Shown here one piece after another: positions 25,548 to 34,266 of a DNA stretch of 64,000 nt. The notes under the pieces were generated by a model. It saw only the letters and a program-made list of their open reading frames with translations. It had not been told where the DNA came from and did not search any database. Made by a program: the position numbers and the translations under genes. Position 1 is the first letter of the stretch. Every line of letters starts with the position of its first letter. This DNA comes from Pedobacter zeaxanthinifaciens (GTDB lineage Bacteria; Bacteroidota; Bacteroidia; Sphingobacteriales; Sphingobacteriaceae), in the NCBI RefSeq assembly GCF_003313335.1, contig NZ_QMHP01000005.1:186001-250000 (forward strand), given 5' to 3'.

Positions 25548-26948
25548 ATGTACAAACATCTTAAAATCGGAATCTTTTCCGCTAGTCTCATTATTTTCTC
25601 ATGTAAAAAGAACTACAATTACATTGAAACAAGTTTTTCTAAACCTAGTAATTTCTCAAGCACAATAGAAATTAAAGATTATATAAACAAACAACTCCAA
25701 ACCTACGCCATTGTATTCGCAGAGTTAGCGAAAGACCAAGAGATACGTTATTTAGTACACCAAAATGTGGCAAAACAGTTTGATGGTGATGATAACGTGT
25801 TGATAAAAGACTTGATAATAAGTGCCGAAAAAAAAGGAATTAATCTAAAAGAAAAATTTGATTACATTCTAAAAAAAACAAACCAAAATATCTCCTCGGA
25901 ACAATTGTTAGCTTCGCTCAATGACATCAATAAACAAAATGTTTATCCTCACATCTATATTCCAAATTTCGAAAAATTCAACTTACTTAATAACGATAAA
26001 TCCGATAAATCAAAATCTACAGATGCCTTTCAAGATTACATCGATAAGTACCCCTATCCTGTAATGGTTGCATACGATGGAGATGAAAGCGTTACATTGG
26101 ATTACTACACGGGTTACACATACGCAACCGACGAAACCTTTATCGATGACATACACGTTAACGAAGAATTTACAAATGAAAACGAAGTTTGGGTAATTAC
26201 CCCTAATGAGAATGTGAACAACGACGGTGTAATGGTCGCACCACCTACCTTCACAAATAACACTTTAAATAGTAATGTAACTGAACGACCAGATTTGTAT
26301 TTTCCAAACATGACTGTGAAGGAACACAAAGAAAGCTGGATTAAAGGCGCAAGTGAAGTTTGTATTTACGTTGGAGTAAGTTGGGATAACGGCATTGATC
26401 CAAGTAATGGAAAGTATAGCACTACATTCTGGACAAACCCTGGCATGATAAGCCTTGCCGATCGAAATTCCGATGTAAATAATATTGAAATTCGGAAATT
26501 TTCAAGAAAAGAAGTCAGTAAAAAGAAAAACATAGATATTAATTTCACATACTTCCCACTGTCATCAGAGATTTATTATATAGAAGACCCATGCTTATCT
26601 ATAAGGCTTCGTTCCAATCAAACGCCACAACAAAACGTAATTGACTACAATGCCTGTAAGATGCAAAATCAAAACATTACGCATTATTTTTATCCAGAAA
26701 GAGGTGATTACCTTTATTATTGCATCTACGAATACGATACTGGGCTTTTTAATTCAAACGGCACTAGTTCTACAGAAATACAAGGCACTAATTATATACA
26801 GAAAATCTACTACCGTTCTAATGAAAGTCCATATTTTTCAGGTCGATTAAAAATTGTTCCCCGAAATCAAGCAACACAATCATACGAAAATACCAGTTGG
26901 GCAAACATTAATGACGAGGCTATCTCCTTTACATCTAGACATAGGTAA
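25548..26948 (+). CDS. Lipoprotein of unknown function
   Basis: 466 residues from ATG 25548. The N-terminus MYKHLKIGIFSASLIIFSC is a signal peptide with an SPII lipobox (Cys at residue 19), followed by a polar mature protein. I recognise no domain. Asp/Asn/Thr-rich segments (~150-260) and scattered aromatic residues suggest a beta-rich extracytoplasmic protein. It is separated by 2 nt from the following secreted protein, so the pair is one operon, with a promoter directly upstream. The alternative TTG start lies in the -33 box. Confidence 0.75.
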   Translation: MYKHLKIGIFSASLIIFSCKKNYNYIETSFSKPSNFSSTIEIKDYINKQLQTYAIVFAELAKDQEIRYLVHQNVAKQFDGDDNVLIKDLIISAEKKGINLKEKFDYILKKTNQNISSEQLLASLNDINKQNVYPHIYIPNFEKFNLLNNDKSDKSKSTDAFQDYIDKYPYPVMVAYDGDESVTLDYYTGYTYATDETFIDDIHVNEEFTNENEVWVITPNENVNNDGVMVAPPTFTNNTLNSNVTERPDLYFPNMTVKEHKESWIKGASEVCIYVGVSWDNGIDPSNGKYSTTFWTNPGMISLADRNSDVNNIEIRKFSRKEVSKKKNIDINFTYFPLSSEIYYIEDPCLSIRLRSNQTPQQNVIDYNACKMQNQNITHYFYPERGDYLYYCIYEYDTGLFNSNGTSSTEIQGTNYIQKIYYRSNESPYFSGRLKIVPRNQATQSYENTSWANINDEAISFTSRHR

Positions 26949-26950
26949 AT

Positions 26951-27511
26951 ATGAAAATTTCACGAAAAATAATTTTAACAACTTTTATTATTCTTAAAGG
27001 TGGCAGTGTTTTAGCGCAGAACAGTAAAAATAATAGCATTTACTTTGAAGCTTTAGGAAATGGAATTGCATATTCTGTAAACTATGATAAGTTAATACCT
27101 ATTACCTCAAAATTGAAATTCGTACCCAGAGTTGGCTTTGAGTTTATTCCTCGTGACAAATCTACGCTTCCTGCAAATGGAAAATGGACAATTCCTTTAG
27201 AAATAAATTCGTTATACGCAGCCAGTGAAAAACAAAAAAACTTTTATGAGGCTGGTTTAGGTTTAACCCTTTCAAACATTGTAGAAAATTATAGTATAAA
27301 CGAAAACAACGAAATAAAACCTACAAGAATACAAAATGCAAAAATAGTGACATTACGCTTAGGATATCGATATCAAAAGGCATCTGGCGGCTTGATGTAT
27401 AGAGCTGGTGTACTAGTAAAGTTATACCAAGATGAATATTCCAAGCAGCGTGTTGGTGATGATATGTTTTTTGCAGTTTGGCCAGGTTTTAGTGTAGGTT
27501 ATTCGTTTTAA
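26951..27511 (+). CDS. Putative outer-membrane beta-barrel protein
   Basis: 186 residues with a signal peptide ending near GGSVLAQ (23). The mature part is an alternating polar/hydrophobic pattern (FEALGNGIAYSVNYDK, RLGYRYQ, FFAVWPGFSVGYSF) with a C-terminal phenylalanine, the hallmarks of a small 8-stranded outer-membrane barrel. Function unknown. It follows the lipoprotein gene by 2 nt and is followed by a clear terminator, closing a two-gene operon. Confidence 0.7.
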   Translation: MKISRKIILTTFIILKGGSVLAQNSKNNSIYFEALGNGIAYSVNYDKLIPITSKLKFVPRVGFEFIPRDKSTLPANGKWTIPLEINSLYAASEKQKNFYEAGLGLTLSNIVENYSINENNEIKPTRIQNAKIVTLRLGYRYQKASGGLMYRAGVLVKLYQDEYSKQRVGDDMFFAVWPGFSVGYSF

Positions 27512-27536
27512 ATTTACATTCCAACTAAAGCTTTTT

Positions 27537-27572
27537 AAGCGGCGTGAAATCCACAACTTCATGCCGCTTTCT
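27537..27572 (+). terminator. Intrinsic terminator of the lipoprotein operon
   Basis: AAGCGGCGTGAA (27537-27548) pairs with TTCATGCCGCTT (27558-27569) with one G-U pair and a 9-nt loop, followed by TTCT. It separates the lipoprotein operon from atpD. Confidence 0.8.
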
Positions 27573-27645
27573 ATATTAATAGATTAGTAAAACCACACTG
27601 TTGAAAAACATTTTATTTCTATGTAAAAATTACATTAAAAATTAA

Positions 27646-27653
27646 TAACTTTG
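27646..27653 (+). promoter_or_regulatory. -7 box upstream of atpD
   Basis: TAACTTTG is an exact TAnnTTTG match 72 nt before the atpD ATG, giving a leader of ~65 nt that contains GTGGGAGG. No convincing -33 element is seen. Confidence 0.5.
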
Positions 27654-27706
27654 CCATCCGAAAAGTGGGAGGTGCAAAAGTCCCTCTAAACATTTGATTT
27701 TTATAA

Positions 27707-29227
<1,521 letters not shown>

Positions 29228-29305
29228 TAAGTTGTACGTAATAAGTGATACGTTATAAGTAATGGTCCAAGACTTAAAACTTATAACGTAAAACGTAAAA
29301 CTCAA
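29228..29305. repeat. AAGTGATACGTTATAAGT-type degenerate repeat between atpD and atpC
   Basis: The atpD-atpC spacer consists of imperfect copies of TACGTAATAAGTGATACG and TTATAACGTAAAACG, partly inverted. Such spacers appear after many stop codons in this window and have no coding potential. Confidence 0.6.
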
Positions 29306-29308
29306 AAA

Positions 29309-29554
29309 ATGAACTTAGAAATATTAACTCCAGATAAAAAAGTTTTCGAAGGCGAAGTAACTGCAGTTACCGTTCCGGGAACTTCTGGCTCTTTCCAAAT
29401 CTTAAAAGACCACGCTCCTATTATCTCAACTTTAGAAGATGGTCCGGTAATAGTGAAAGAACTAAAAGGCGAATACACCTATAACATTAAAGGTGGCGTA
29501 GTAGAAGTTCTGGATAATAAAATTATTGTTTTAGCCGAAGCTGTTGTAGCCTAA
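29309..29554 (+). CDS. atpC: F1 ATP synthase subunit epsilon
   Basis: 81 residues corresponding to the N-terminal beta-sandwich domain of epsilon (MNLEILTPDKKVFEGEV ... PGTSGSFQILKDHAPI). The C-terminal helical hairpin that inhibits ATP hydrolysis in E. coli (full epsilon ~135 residues) is missing, which is normal for Bacteroidota AtpC. Part of the central stalk. Separated from atpD by 81 nt and followed by a strong terminator. Confidence 0.96.
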   Translation: MNLEILTPDKKVFEGEVTAVTVPGTSGSFQILKDHAPIISTLEDGPVIVKELKGEYTYNIKGGVVEVLDNKIIVLAEAVVA

Positions 29555-29577
29555 GTTAAACCACCAAGTTTTAAAAG

Positions 29578-29608
29578 AAGCCTCAAACGAAAGTTTGGGG
29601 CTTTCTTT
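29578..29608 (+). terminator. Intrinsic terminator of atpDC
   Basis: AAGCCTCAAAC (29578-29588) pairs with GTTTGGGGCTT (29593-29603) around a GAAA tetraloop with one G-U pair; TCTTTG follows. Confidence 0.85.
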
Positions 29609-29629
29609 GTTTTATACATTACTACCGTC

Positions 29630-29650
29630 ATGCTGAATTTATTTCAGCAT
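29630..29650. repeat. ATGCTGAA...TTCAGCAT palindrome
   Basis: An 8-bp perfect inverted repeat with a 5-nt loop preceded by CCGTC. The GTCATGCTGA core is shared with the dispersed element at 41524-41590. Confidence 0.6.
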
Positions 29651-29743
29651 CAGTTAAGCATTTTGACATGAAGTAATTACCATACATCAATACTAAGAAA
29701 CACCACACTATTTATCTTCGTTGTATTAAATAAATCAATAACA

Positions 29744-30064
29744 ATGAAAGAAGAATTCTTAAACCTACCGCTACACAAAAACGAAGAAACTAATCGCTTT
29801 GAATTAACAGTCGACGGCCATACCGCTTTTATAGATTACGAAGAGGATGAAAAAATCATCAAACTAATTCACACAGAAAGTCCGGAGGCGTTGGCTGGAC
29901 GAGGAGCGGCAACGGCATTAATTGAAAAAACGCTTAATTATCTCGAGGAAAATGCCTACCAATTAGTTCCGCTTTGTCCTTTGGTTTTTGCATACATTAA
30001 AAGGCATCCAGAATGGAAACGCTTAGTGCCTAGCAAATATTTGAGGTTGTTTGATAGGGCGTGA
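29744..30064 (+). CDS. Small GNAT-like N-acetyltransferase (YjdJ-type)
   Basis: 106 residues. RFELTVDGHTAFIDYE, then LIHTESPEALAGRGAATALIEKTL, matches the short GCN5-related N-acetyltransferase family (Acetyltransf_CG; YjdJ relatives), where G-R-G-A-A/x is the acetyl-CoA pyrophosphate loop. The family's PLCPLVFAYIKRHPEW ending is also present. Substrate unknown; cytoplasmic. Single gene between the atpDC terminator and a secreted-protein gene. Confidence 0.85.
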   Translation: MKEEFLNLPLHKNEETNRFELTVDGHTAFIDYEEDEKIIKLIHTESPEALAGRGAATALIEKTLNYLEENAYQLVPLCPLVFAYIKRHPEWKRLVPSKYLRLFDRA

Positions 30065-30101
30065 AAATAATACTAACTTTATGTATCTAGTATTTTAATT
30101 A

Positions 30102-30716
30102 ATGCTCATGAAGGTCATACTCTTATTTTCTCTTACGCTGCTGCTGAACGTTTATGCCAAAGCTCAAGATGTAAAATATCTCAATACAGATGGAAAAGAA
30201 ATTTCGACAGCAAAATTCAATGCTGAATTGGAAACGAGAAAATACTTAGCGATTAAAACAGATGCACAGCATAGGCAATTAATAGAAAGATATCAAACAG
30301 GCTTAATACCTGATTTTTCAAATTTCAAGACAATTTTTAATCGGCACTTTCCTCAAGCCCTTTCCAACTCTCCTTTGGTGATCATATACTATCCAGGTGA
30401 AGACCCGTGTAATAATTCTGGTTCAGCTACCGCTGAAACTAAAAAAGATTGGTACGGAACGCTGGACAAGGGCGTAAAAAAGCAAATTCAAAGTTTACCA
30501 ATCTATATTTGTAAAAACAAAAATGACATGGATGACAGAGGGTCTGCAGTTCTCAACTGGAATAATGATCCCGAATATCTGATAGAAAGGACTTTTTTTA
30601 AGCACCACTACCCTTGCGGAAGTTTTGTAGTAATATCACCTAACGGGAAATACATCTCTTATTTTGGAGAGTATAGTAAAGAACAAGTTTGGACTGCTTT
30701 AAAAGCTATTAAATAA
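30102..30716 (+). CDS. Secreted protein of unknown function
   Basis: 204 residues (203 or fewer if ATG 30108 is used). An N-terminal signal peptide ends at about YAKAQ; the mature part has DVKYLNTDGKEI, IIYYPGEDPCNNSG and a C-terminal GSFVVISPNGKYISYFGEYSKEQVW, which resembles the distal part of thioredoxin-like redox proteins but lacks a CxxC motif. Three cysteines are present. Probably periplasmic or exported. No operon partner. Confidence 0.7.
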   Translation: MLMKVILLFSLTLLLNVYAKAQDVKYLNTDGKEISTAKFNAELETRKYLAIKTDAQHRQLIERYQTGLIPDFSNFKTIFNRHFPQALSNSPLVIIYYPGEDPCNNSGSATAETKKDWYGTLDKGVKKQIQSLPIYICKNKNDMDDRGSAVLNWNNDPEYLIERTFFKHHYPCGSFVVISPNGKYISYFGEYSKEQVWTALKAIK

Positions 30717-31074
30717 AACAAAGCAATTACAAGCTAAGGACTTAAAATTATTTCCGATTAACAGTCACATATACTGAATCCTCTTCGTCAATAAATTCAT
30801 ATTTTTTCTGACATTTCTCACTTTTAGGCAGAAAATTGCAAAATTTACAATGCAAGCATAATATTTATACCGAATACCGATTTCATTTTTGGTCTACTTT
30901 CAACCATGTTTACACTAATAAAACCACATTTTACCAAAATATAAATTCAAAAAAACATTTAAATACAAAATTATATTCCTAATTAAATATTTTCATTTTA
31001 CCTATTGCTATTTTTTGAACCAAATACTAAATTGGTTTTTATAAAACAGAAGGAAATTTTACCAATCTAAAAGG
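30717..31074. other. Gene-free leader/promoter region before the ilv operon
   Basis: No credible gene. It is very AT-rich. Near its end, AACCAA (31018-31023) can pair with TTGGTT (31032-31037, followed by TTT), and the second arm can alternatively pair with ACCAAT at 31061-31066, so two exclusive folds are possible just before the leader peptide. No exact TAnnTTTG box was found; TATTTTTTG near 31009-31017 is one base too long. Confidence 0.4.
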
Positions 31075-31173
31075 ATGAAAATAATTGCACTAAATAACGA
31101 CTTAGCATTTGCCATTAACGTGGCATTTCTGCTCAATCTCGTGCTTTGTAAAAAGTCCAAGGGTTCCTTTTAA
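31075..31173 (+). CDS. Putative ilvE leader peptide (32 residues, branched-chain rich)
   Basis: A 32-codon frame (MKIIALNNDLAFAINVAFLL then NLVLCKKSKGSF) directly preceded by AAAAGG. Eleven codons specify branched-chain residues: Ile 3, 4, 14; Leu 6, 10, 19, 20, 22, 24; Val 16, 23. Several are uncommon in this AT-rich genome (CTG, CTC, CTA). The stop is 17 nt before a strong terminator hairpin, itself just upstream of ilvE. This arrangement is that of ribosome-mediated attenuation leaders (ilvL-type) of enterobacteria, although the peptide is not homologous to them as far as I can see. Too short for standard gene callers. Confidence 0.7.
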   Translation: MKIIALNNDLAFAINVAFLLNLVLCKKSKGSF

Positions 31174-31190
31174 GATATTAAAAAATACTG

Positions 31191-31227
31191 AAGCGTCCCT
31201 TTTTATAAAAATGGGACGCTTTTTTTA
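31191..31227 (+). terminator. Attenuator terminator upstream of ilvE
   Basis: AAGCGTCCC (31191-31199) pairs perfectly with GGGACGCTT (31213-31221), extended by a TTTT/AAAA inner stem, and is followed by TTTTTT. It lies between the leader-peptide stop and the ilvE start (31239), so it must be read through for operon expression. A possible antiterminator partner (AAGGG 31159-31163 with CCCTT 31197-31201) is only 5 bp. Confidence 0.85.
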
Positions 31228-31238
31228 AACATAGCAAT

Positions 31239-32129
31239 ATGAATTATTACAATTCGAACACGGTAGTTTATTTAAACGGGGAATTTGTAAAGGCTAATGA
31301 GGCCAACACTGACTTGTATGGTCAGTCGCTTCATTATGGCTTTGCAGCATTCGAAGGCATTAGAGCTTATAAAACGCATAACGCCACCCGTATTTTCAAA
31401 GCCAGAGAGCACTATGAAAGATTAAAACGTTCATGTGATCTTACCGGCATTCCCTTCAATTGGGACATTGATGATTTGATTAAACAAACTTATCGCTTGC
31501 TCGAATTGAACAATCTAAAAGATGCCTATATCCGTCCTTTAGTTTTTAGCGAGCCACAAATGACCTTGATAGCGCCAGAAAAAACTTCCATTATGCTTTG
31601 CGCTTGGGAATGGGGTGCTTATTTGGGCGATAGACAATTAAAAGTTTGCATTTCATCATTCGAAAGGCCAAACCCAAAATCTACCAAAATTGAAGCAAAA
31701 ATAAGCGGCAACTACGTTAACTCCATCTTAGCCACAACTGATGCTAAAAATAGAGGTTTTGATGAAGCCTTATTACTAGATGCTAATGGTTTTGTTGCGG
31801 AAGCACCGGGTGCCAACATCTTCATAGAGAAAAATGGAAAGCTTTACACCCCCACAAAAGGCAACATTTTACCGGGTATTACCAGGGCAACAATTATTGA
31901 GCTTTGCCGGGTGTTAGATATAGAAGTAATTGAAAAAGAAATCACATTGGATTTTCTGAAAAGTGCCGATGGCGCATTTTTATGTGGTACAGCGGCAGAA
32001 GTAGTAGGTATACACACGGTGGATGAAACCGTTTTCAGACAAAGGTGGAGGGACAGCATTGGTGCAACCCTACAAAGAGCGTATAAAAATTTGGTATTAG
32101 AAAAAGTTAATTATGAAGTGATCATATAA
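31239..32129 (+). CDS. ilvE: Branched-chain amino acid aminotransferase
   Basis: 296 residues, class IV PLP aminotransferase fold. Lys154 in EAKISGNYVNS is the PLP-binding lysine, LHYGFAAFEGIRAY (31-44) and GFVAEAPGANIF (glutamate of the PLP pyridine contact) are conserved, and LPGITRATIIEL binds the phosphate. It catalyses the last step of Ile, Leu and Val synthesis with glutamate. First gene of the ilv-leu cluster; preceded by a leader peptide and terminator, so transcription is probably attenuated by amino acid supply. Confidence 0.97.
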   Translation: MNYYNSNTVVYLNGEFVKANEANTDLYGQSLHYGFAAFEGIRAYKTHNATRIFKAREHYERLKRSCDLTGIPFNWDIDDLIKQTYRLLELNNLKDAYIRPLVFSEPQMTLIAPEKTSIMLCAWEWGAYLGDRQLKVCISSFERPNPKSTKIEAKISGNYVNSILATTDAKNRGFDEALLLDANGFVAEAPGANIFIEKNGKLYTPTKGNILPGITRATIIELCRVLDIEVIEKEITLDFLKSADGAFLCGTAAEVVGIHTVDETVFRQRWRDSIGATLQRAYKNLVLEKVNYEVII

Positions 32130-32154
32130 TTTTTCTTCTTGATAATTTGTTAGT

Positions 32155-32253
32155 ATGTTTGGAGCAATAAACGAAAACATGCTTTTAAACACAGTCATTA
32201 TTAACAACATTATCATTATTCCTCAACCGAGGGAAGGCAATCGTTGTATATAA
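32155..32253 (+). CDS. Putative ilvD leader peptide (32 residues, Ile-rich)
   Basis: A 32-codon frame (MFGAINENMLLNTVIINNII then IIPQPREGNRCI). Branched-chain codons: Leu 10, 11; Val 14; Ile 5, 15, 16, 19-22, 32, with four consecutive Ile codons at 32209-32220. An internal ATG (32179) could also start it. It is followed by a terminator immediately before ilvD. By chance or descent, it has the same length (32) and the same number of branched-chain codons (11) as the ilvE leader. Stalling at the Ile run would leave GGGAAGGC (32231-32238) free to form an antiterminator. Confidence 0.72.
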   Translation: MFGAINENMLLNTVIINNIIIIPQPREGNRCI

Positions 32254-32306
32254 TTAAAAAGATATCATTAGCGAAACCGCCTCCCAAAAAGAGGCGGTTT
32301 TTTTTT
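32231..32306 (+). promoter_or_regulatory. Antiterminator/terminator switch upstream of ilvD
   Basis: The terminator is AAACCGCCTC (32274-32283) paired with GAGGCGGTTT (32291-32300) plus a T-tract to 32306. Its 5' arm can instead pair with the leader: GGGAAGGC (32231-32238) with GCCTCCC (32279-32285), 7 bp with one bulged A. A ribosome that reaches the leader stop (32251-32253) would cover 32231-32238 and allow termination; one stalled at Ile codons would not. Both structures were drawn by eye. Confidence 0.7.
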
Positions 32307-32329
32307 GGATTAAACAGAACAAAATATAA

Positions 32330-34009
32330 ATGGAATTAAATAAGTACAGTAAAACTTTTACACAAGATCCGACACAGCCAGCAGCACAAGCAATGCTTTA
32401 TGGAATTGGTTTAACCGATGCAGACATGGCAAAAGCGCAAGTTGGCATTGCTAGCATGGGTTATGATGGAAATACCTGTAACATGCACCTAAACGACCTA
32501 GCAGCAGTAGTTAAAAAAGGAGTATGGAATAATGATTTAGTTGGACTTACCTTTAATACCATTGGTGTTAGTGATGGCATGAGCAACGGAACGGAGGGCA
32601 TGCGCTACTCGCTGGTTAGTCGTGATGTGATTGCCGATAGCATTGAAACCATTTGTGGCGGCCAGTATTACGATGGCGTAATCGCTATCCCTGGTTGTGA
32701 TAAAAATATGCCAGGGGCAATAATGGCCATGGCCCGTTTAGACCGCCCTTCGATTATGGTTTACGGAGGCACTATTGCTCCGGGGCATTACAAAGGCGAA
32801 GAATTAAATATCGTTTCTGCTTTTGAAGCTTTAGGACAAAAAATCTGTGGTAATTTATCAGATGAGGATTATCAAGGCATCATCAAACATACTTGCCCAG
32901 GTGCCGGCGCTTGCGGTGGTATGTATACGGCTAATACCATGGCTTCTGCTATTGAAGCGCTAGGAATGAGCTTACCTTATTCGGCTTCTAATCCTGCGGT
33001 GAGCGAAGAGAAACAGCAAGAATGTTTAGATGCAGGTAAATATATTCGTATTCTTTTAGAAAAAGACATCAAGCCATCGGATATTATGACCCGTAAAGCT
33101 TTCGAAAATGCAATCCGTACCATCATTGTTTTAGGCGGAAGTACCAATGCTGTGCTACACTTCATTGCTATTGGTAAAGCTATTGGCGTAGAAGTTACAC
33201 AAGATGATTTTCAGCGCATGAGCGACATCACTCCTGTGTTGGCAGATTTTAAGCCAAGCGGTAAATTCTTGATGCAGGATTTACACCAGTTTGGCGGAAC
33301 TCCAGCAGTAATGAAATACATGTTAGATGAAGGTATGCTACATGGTGATTGCTTAACAGTTACTGGAAAAACTGTTGCGGAGAACTTGAAAGATGTTAAA
33401 TCAATCATTGATTATAACCAACCGATTATTCAAAAACTAGATAACCCGGTTAAAGCTACTGGCCACTTACAGATTTTGTACGGCAATTTGGCAGAAAAAG
33501 GCTCGGTGGCAAAAATATCTGGTAAAGAAGGTGAAAAATTTGAAGGCCCGGCAAGAGTTTTTGACGGAGAGCAGGATTTGGTTGCAGGCATCGCCTCTGG
33601 TAGAATTAAAAAAGGTGATGTGGTAGTAATTAAAAACGAAGGGCCTGTTGGCGCCCCTGGAATGCCGGAGATGTTAAAACCTACTTCGTTAATTGTTGGA
33701 GCTGGTTTAGGCAAAAGCGTTGCCCTAATTACTGATGGGCGTTTCTCCGGAGGAACTCACGGTTTTGTGGTAGGGCACATCACTCCTGAAGCCTACAAAG
33801 GGGGCTTAATTGGTTTAGTTGAAGATGACGACCAAATTGTAATTGACGCGGTAAACAACAAAATCACCTTACAAGTTAGCGAGGAAATTATTGCCGAAAG
33901 GAGAGCAAAATGGCAACAACCGAAGCTGAAAGTCAACAAGGGCGTATTGTTTAAGTACGCCAAAACCGTAACAGATGCAGCTGGCGGTTGTGTAACCGAC
34001 GAAGCTTAA
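32330..34009 (+). CDS. ilvD: Dihydroxy-acid dehydratase
   Basis: 559 residues. The Fe-S cluster ligands are visible in [17 protein letters not shown] and [35 protein letters not shown] is the conserved C-terminal substrate region. It converts dihydroxy-acids to 2-oxo acids in Ile and Val synthesis. It follows ilvE by 200 nt, a gap filled by its own leader peptide and attenuator, so ilvD and the genes after it could be controlled separately from ilvE. Confidence 0.98.
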   Translation: MELNKYSKTFTQDPTQPAAQAMLYGIGLTDADMAKAQVGIASMGYDGNTCNMHLNDLAAVVKKGVWNNDLVGLTFNTIGVSDGMSNGTEGMRYSLVSRDVIADSIETICGGQYYDGVIAIPGCDKNMPGAIMAMARLDRPSIMVYGGTIAPGHYKGEELNIVSAFEALGQKICGNLSDEDYQGIIKHTCPGAGACGGMYTANTMASAIEALGMSLPYSASNPAVSEEKQQECLDAGKYIRILLEKDIKPSDIMTRKAFENAIRTIIVLGGSTNAVLHFIAIGKAIGVEVTQDDFQRMSDITPVLADFKPSGKFLMQDLHQFGGTPAVMKYMLDEGMLHGDCLTVTGKTVAENLKDVKSIIDYNQPIIQKLDNPVKATGHLQILYGNLAEKGSVAKISGKEGEKFEGPARVFDGEQDLVAGIASGRIKKGDVVVIKNEGPVGAPGMPEMLKPTSLIVGAGLGKSVALITDGRFSGGTHGFVVGHITPEAYKGGLIGLVEDDDQIVIDAVNNKITLQVSEEIIAERRAKWQQPKLKVNKGVLFKYAKTVTDAAGGCVTDEA

Positions 34010-34010
34010 G

Positions 34011-34230
34011 TCCCCCTAGAGGGGAATAAAACCTTCGCAACCAAATTGCGAATGCTCATTAAATCTTGAGGTGTCAATTTGCAACTTCAAGATTTAAATT
34101 TTGACTAGTAAAAATAATGACCATAGTCAAATAAACTGAACCGGTCACAATTTGTGACCGCATAGAAAACTCATCACAATTTGTGATGACATATTAAACC
34201 TACTTGATGTCAGTATTTGTGATATCAAGT
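34011..34230 (+). promoter_or_regulatory. Series of hairpins/palindromes in the ilvD-ilvB spacer
   Basis: Six inverted repeats in 220 nt: TCCCC/GGGGA (34011-34025), TTCGCAA/TTGCGAA (34034-34052), AAATCTTGA/TCAAGATTT (34061-34095), CGGTCACAA/TTGTGACCG (34142-34160), TCATCACAA/TTGTGATGA (34171-34189) and ACTTGATGTCA/TGATATCAAGT with one G-U pair (34202-34230). The last three share a TCACA-N3-TGTGA-like core. They could be operators for a dimeric regulator or RNA stem-loops that affect termination or mRNA stability. No leader peptide like those of ilvE and ilvD is seen. Confidence 0.6.
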
Positions 34231-34266
34231 TGAGATAAAATTGACCAAAACCATAAAATATAGATA

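Noticed and set aside
34051..34066. Five-codon frame MLIKS as an ilvB leader peptide
   Set aside because: Too short and only two branched-chain codons; no terminator directly before ilvB follows it.
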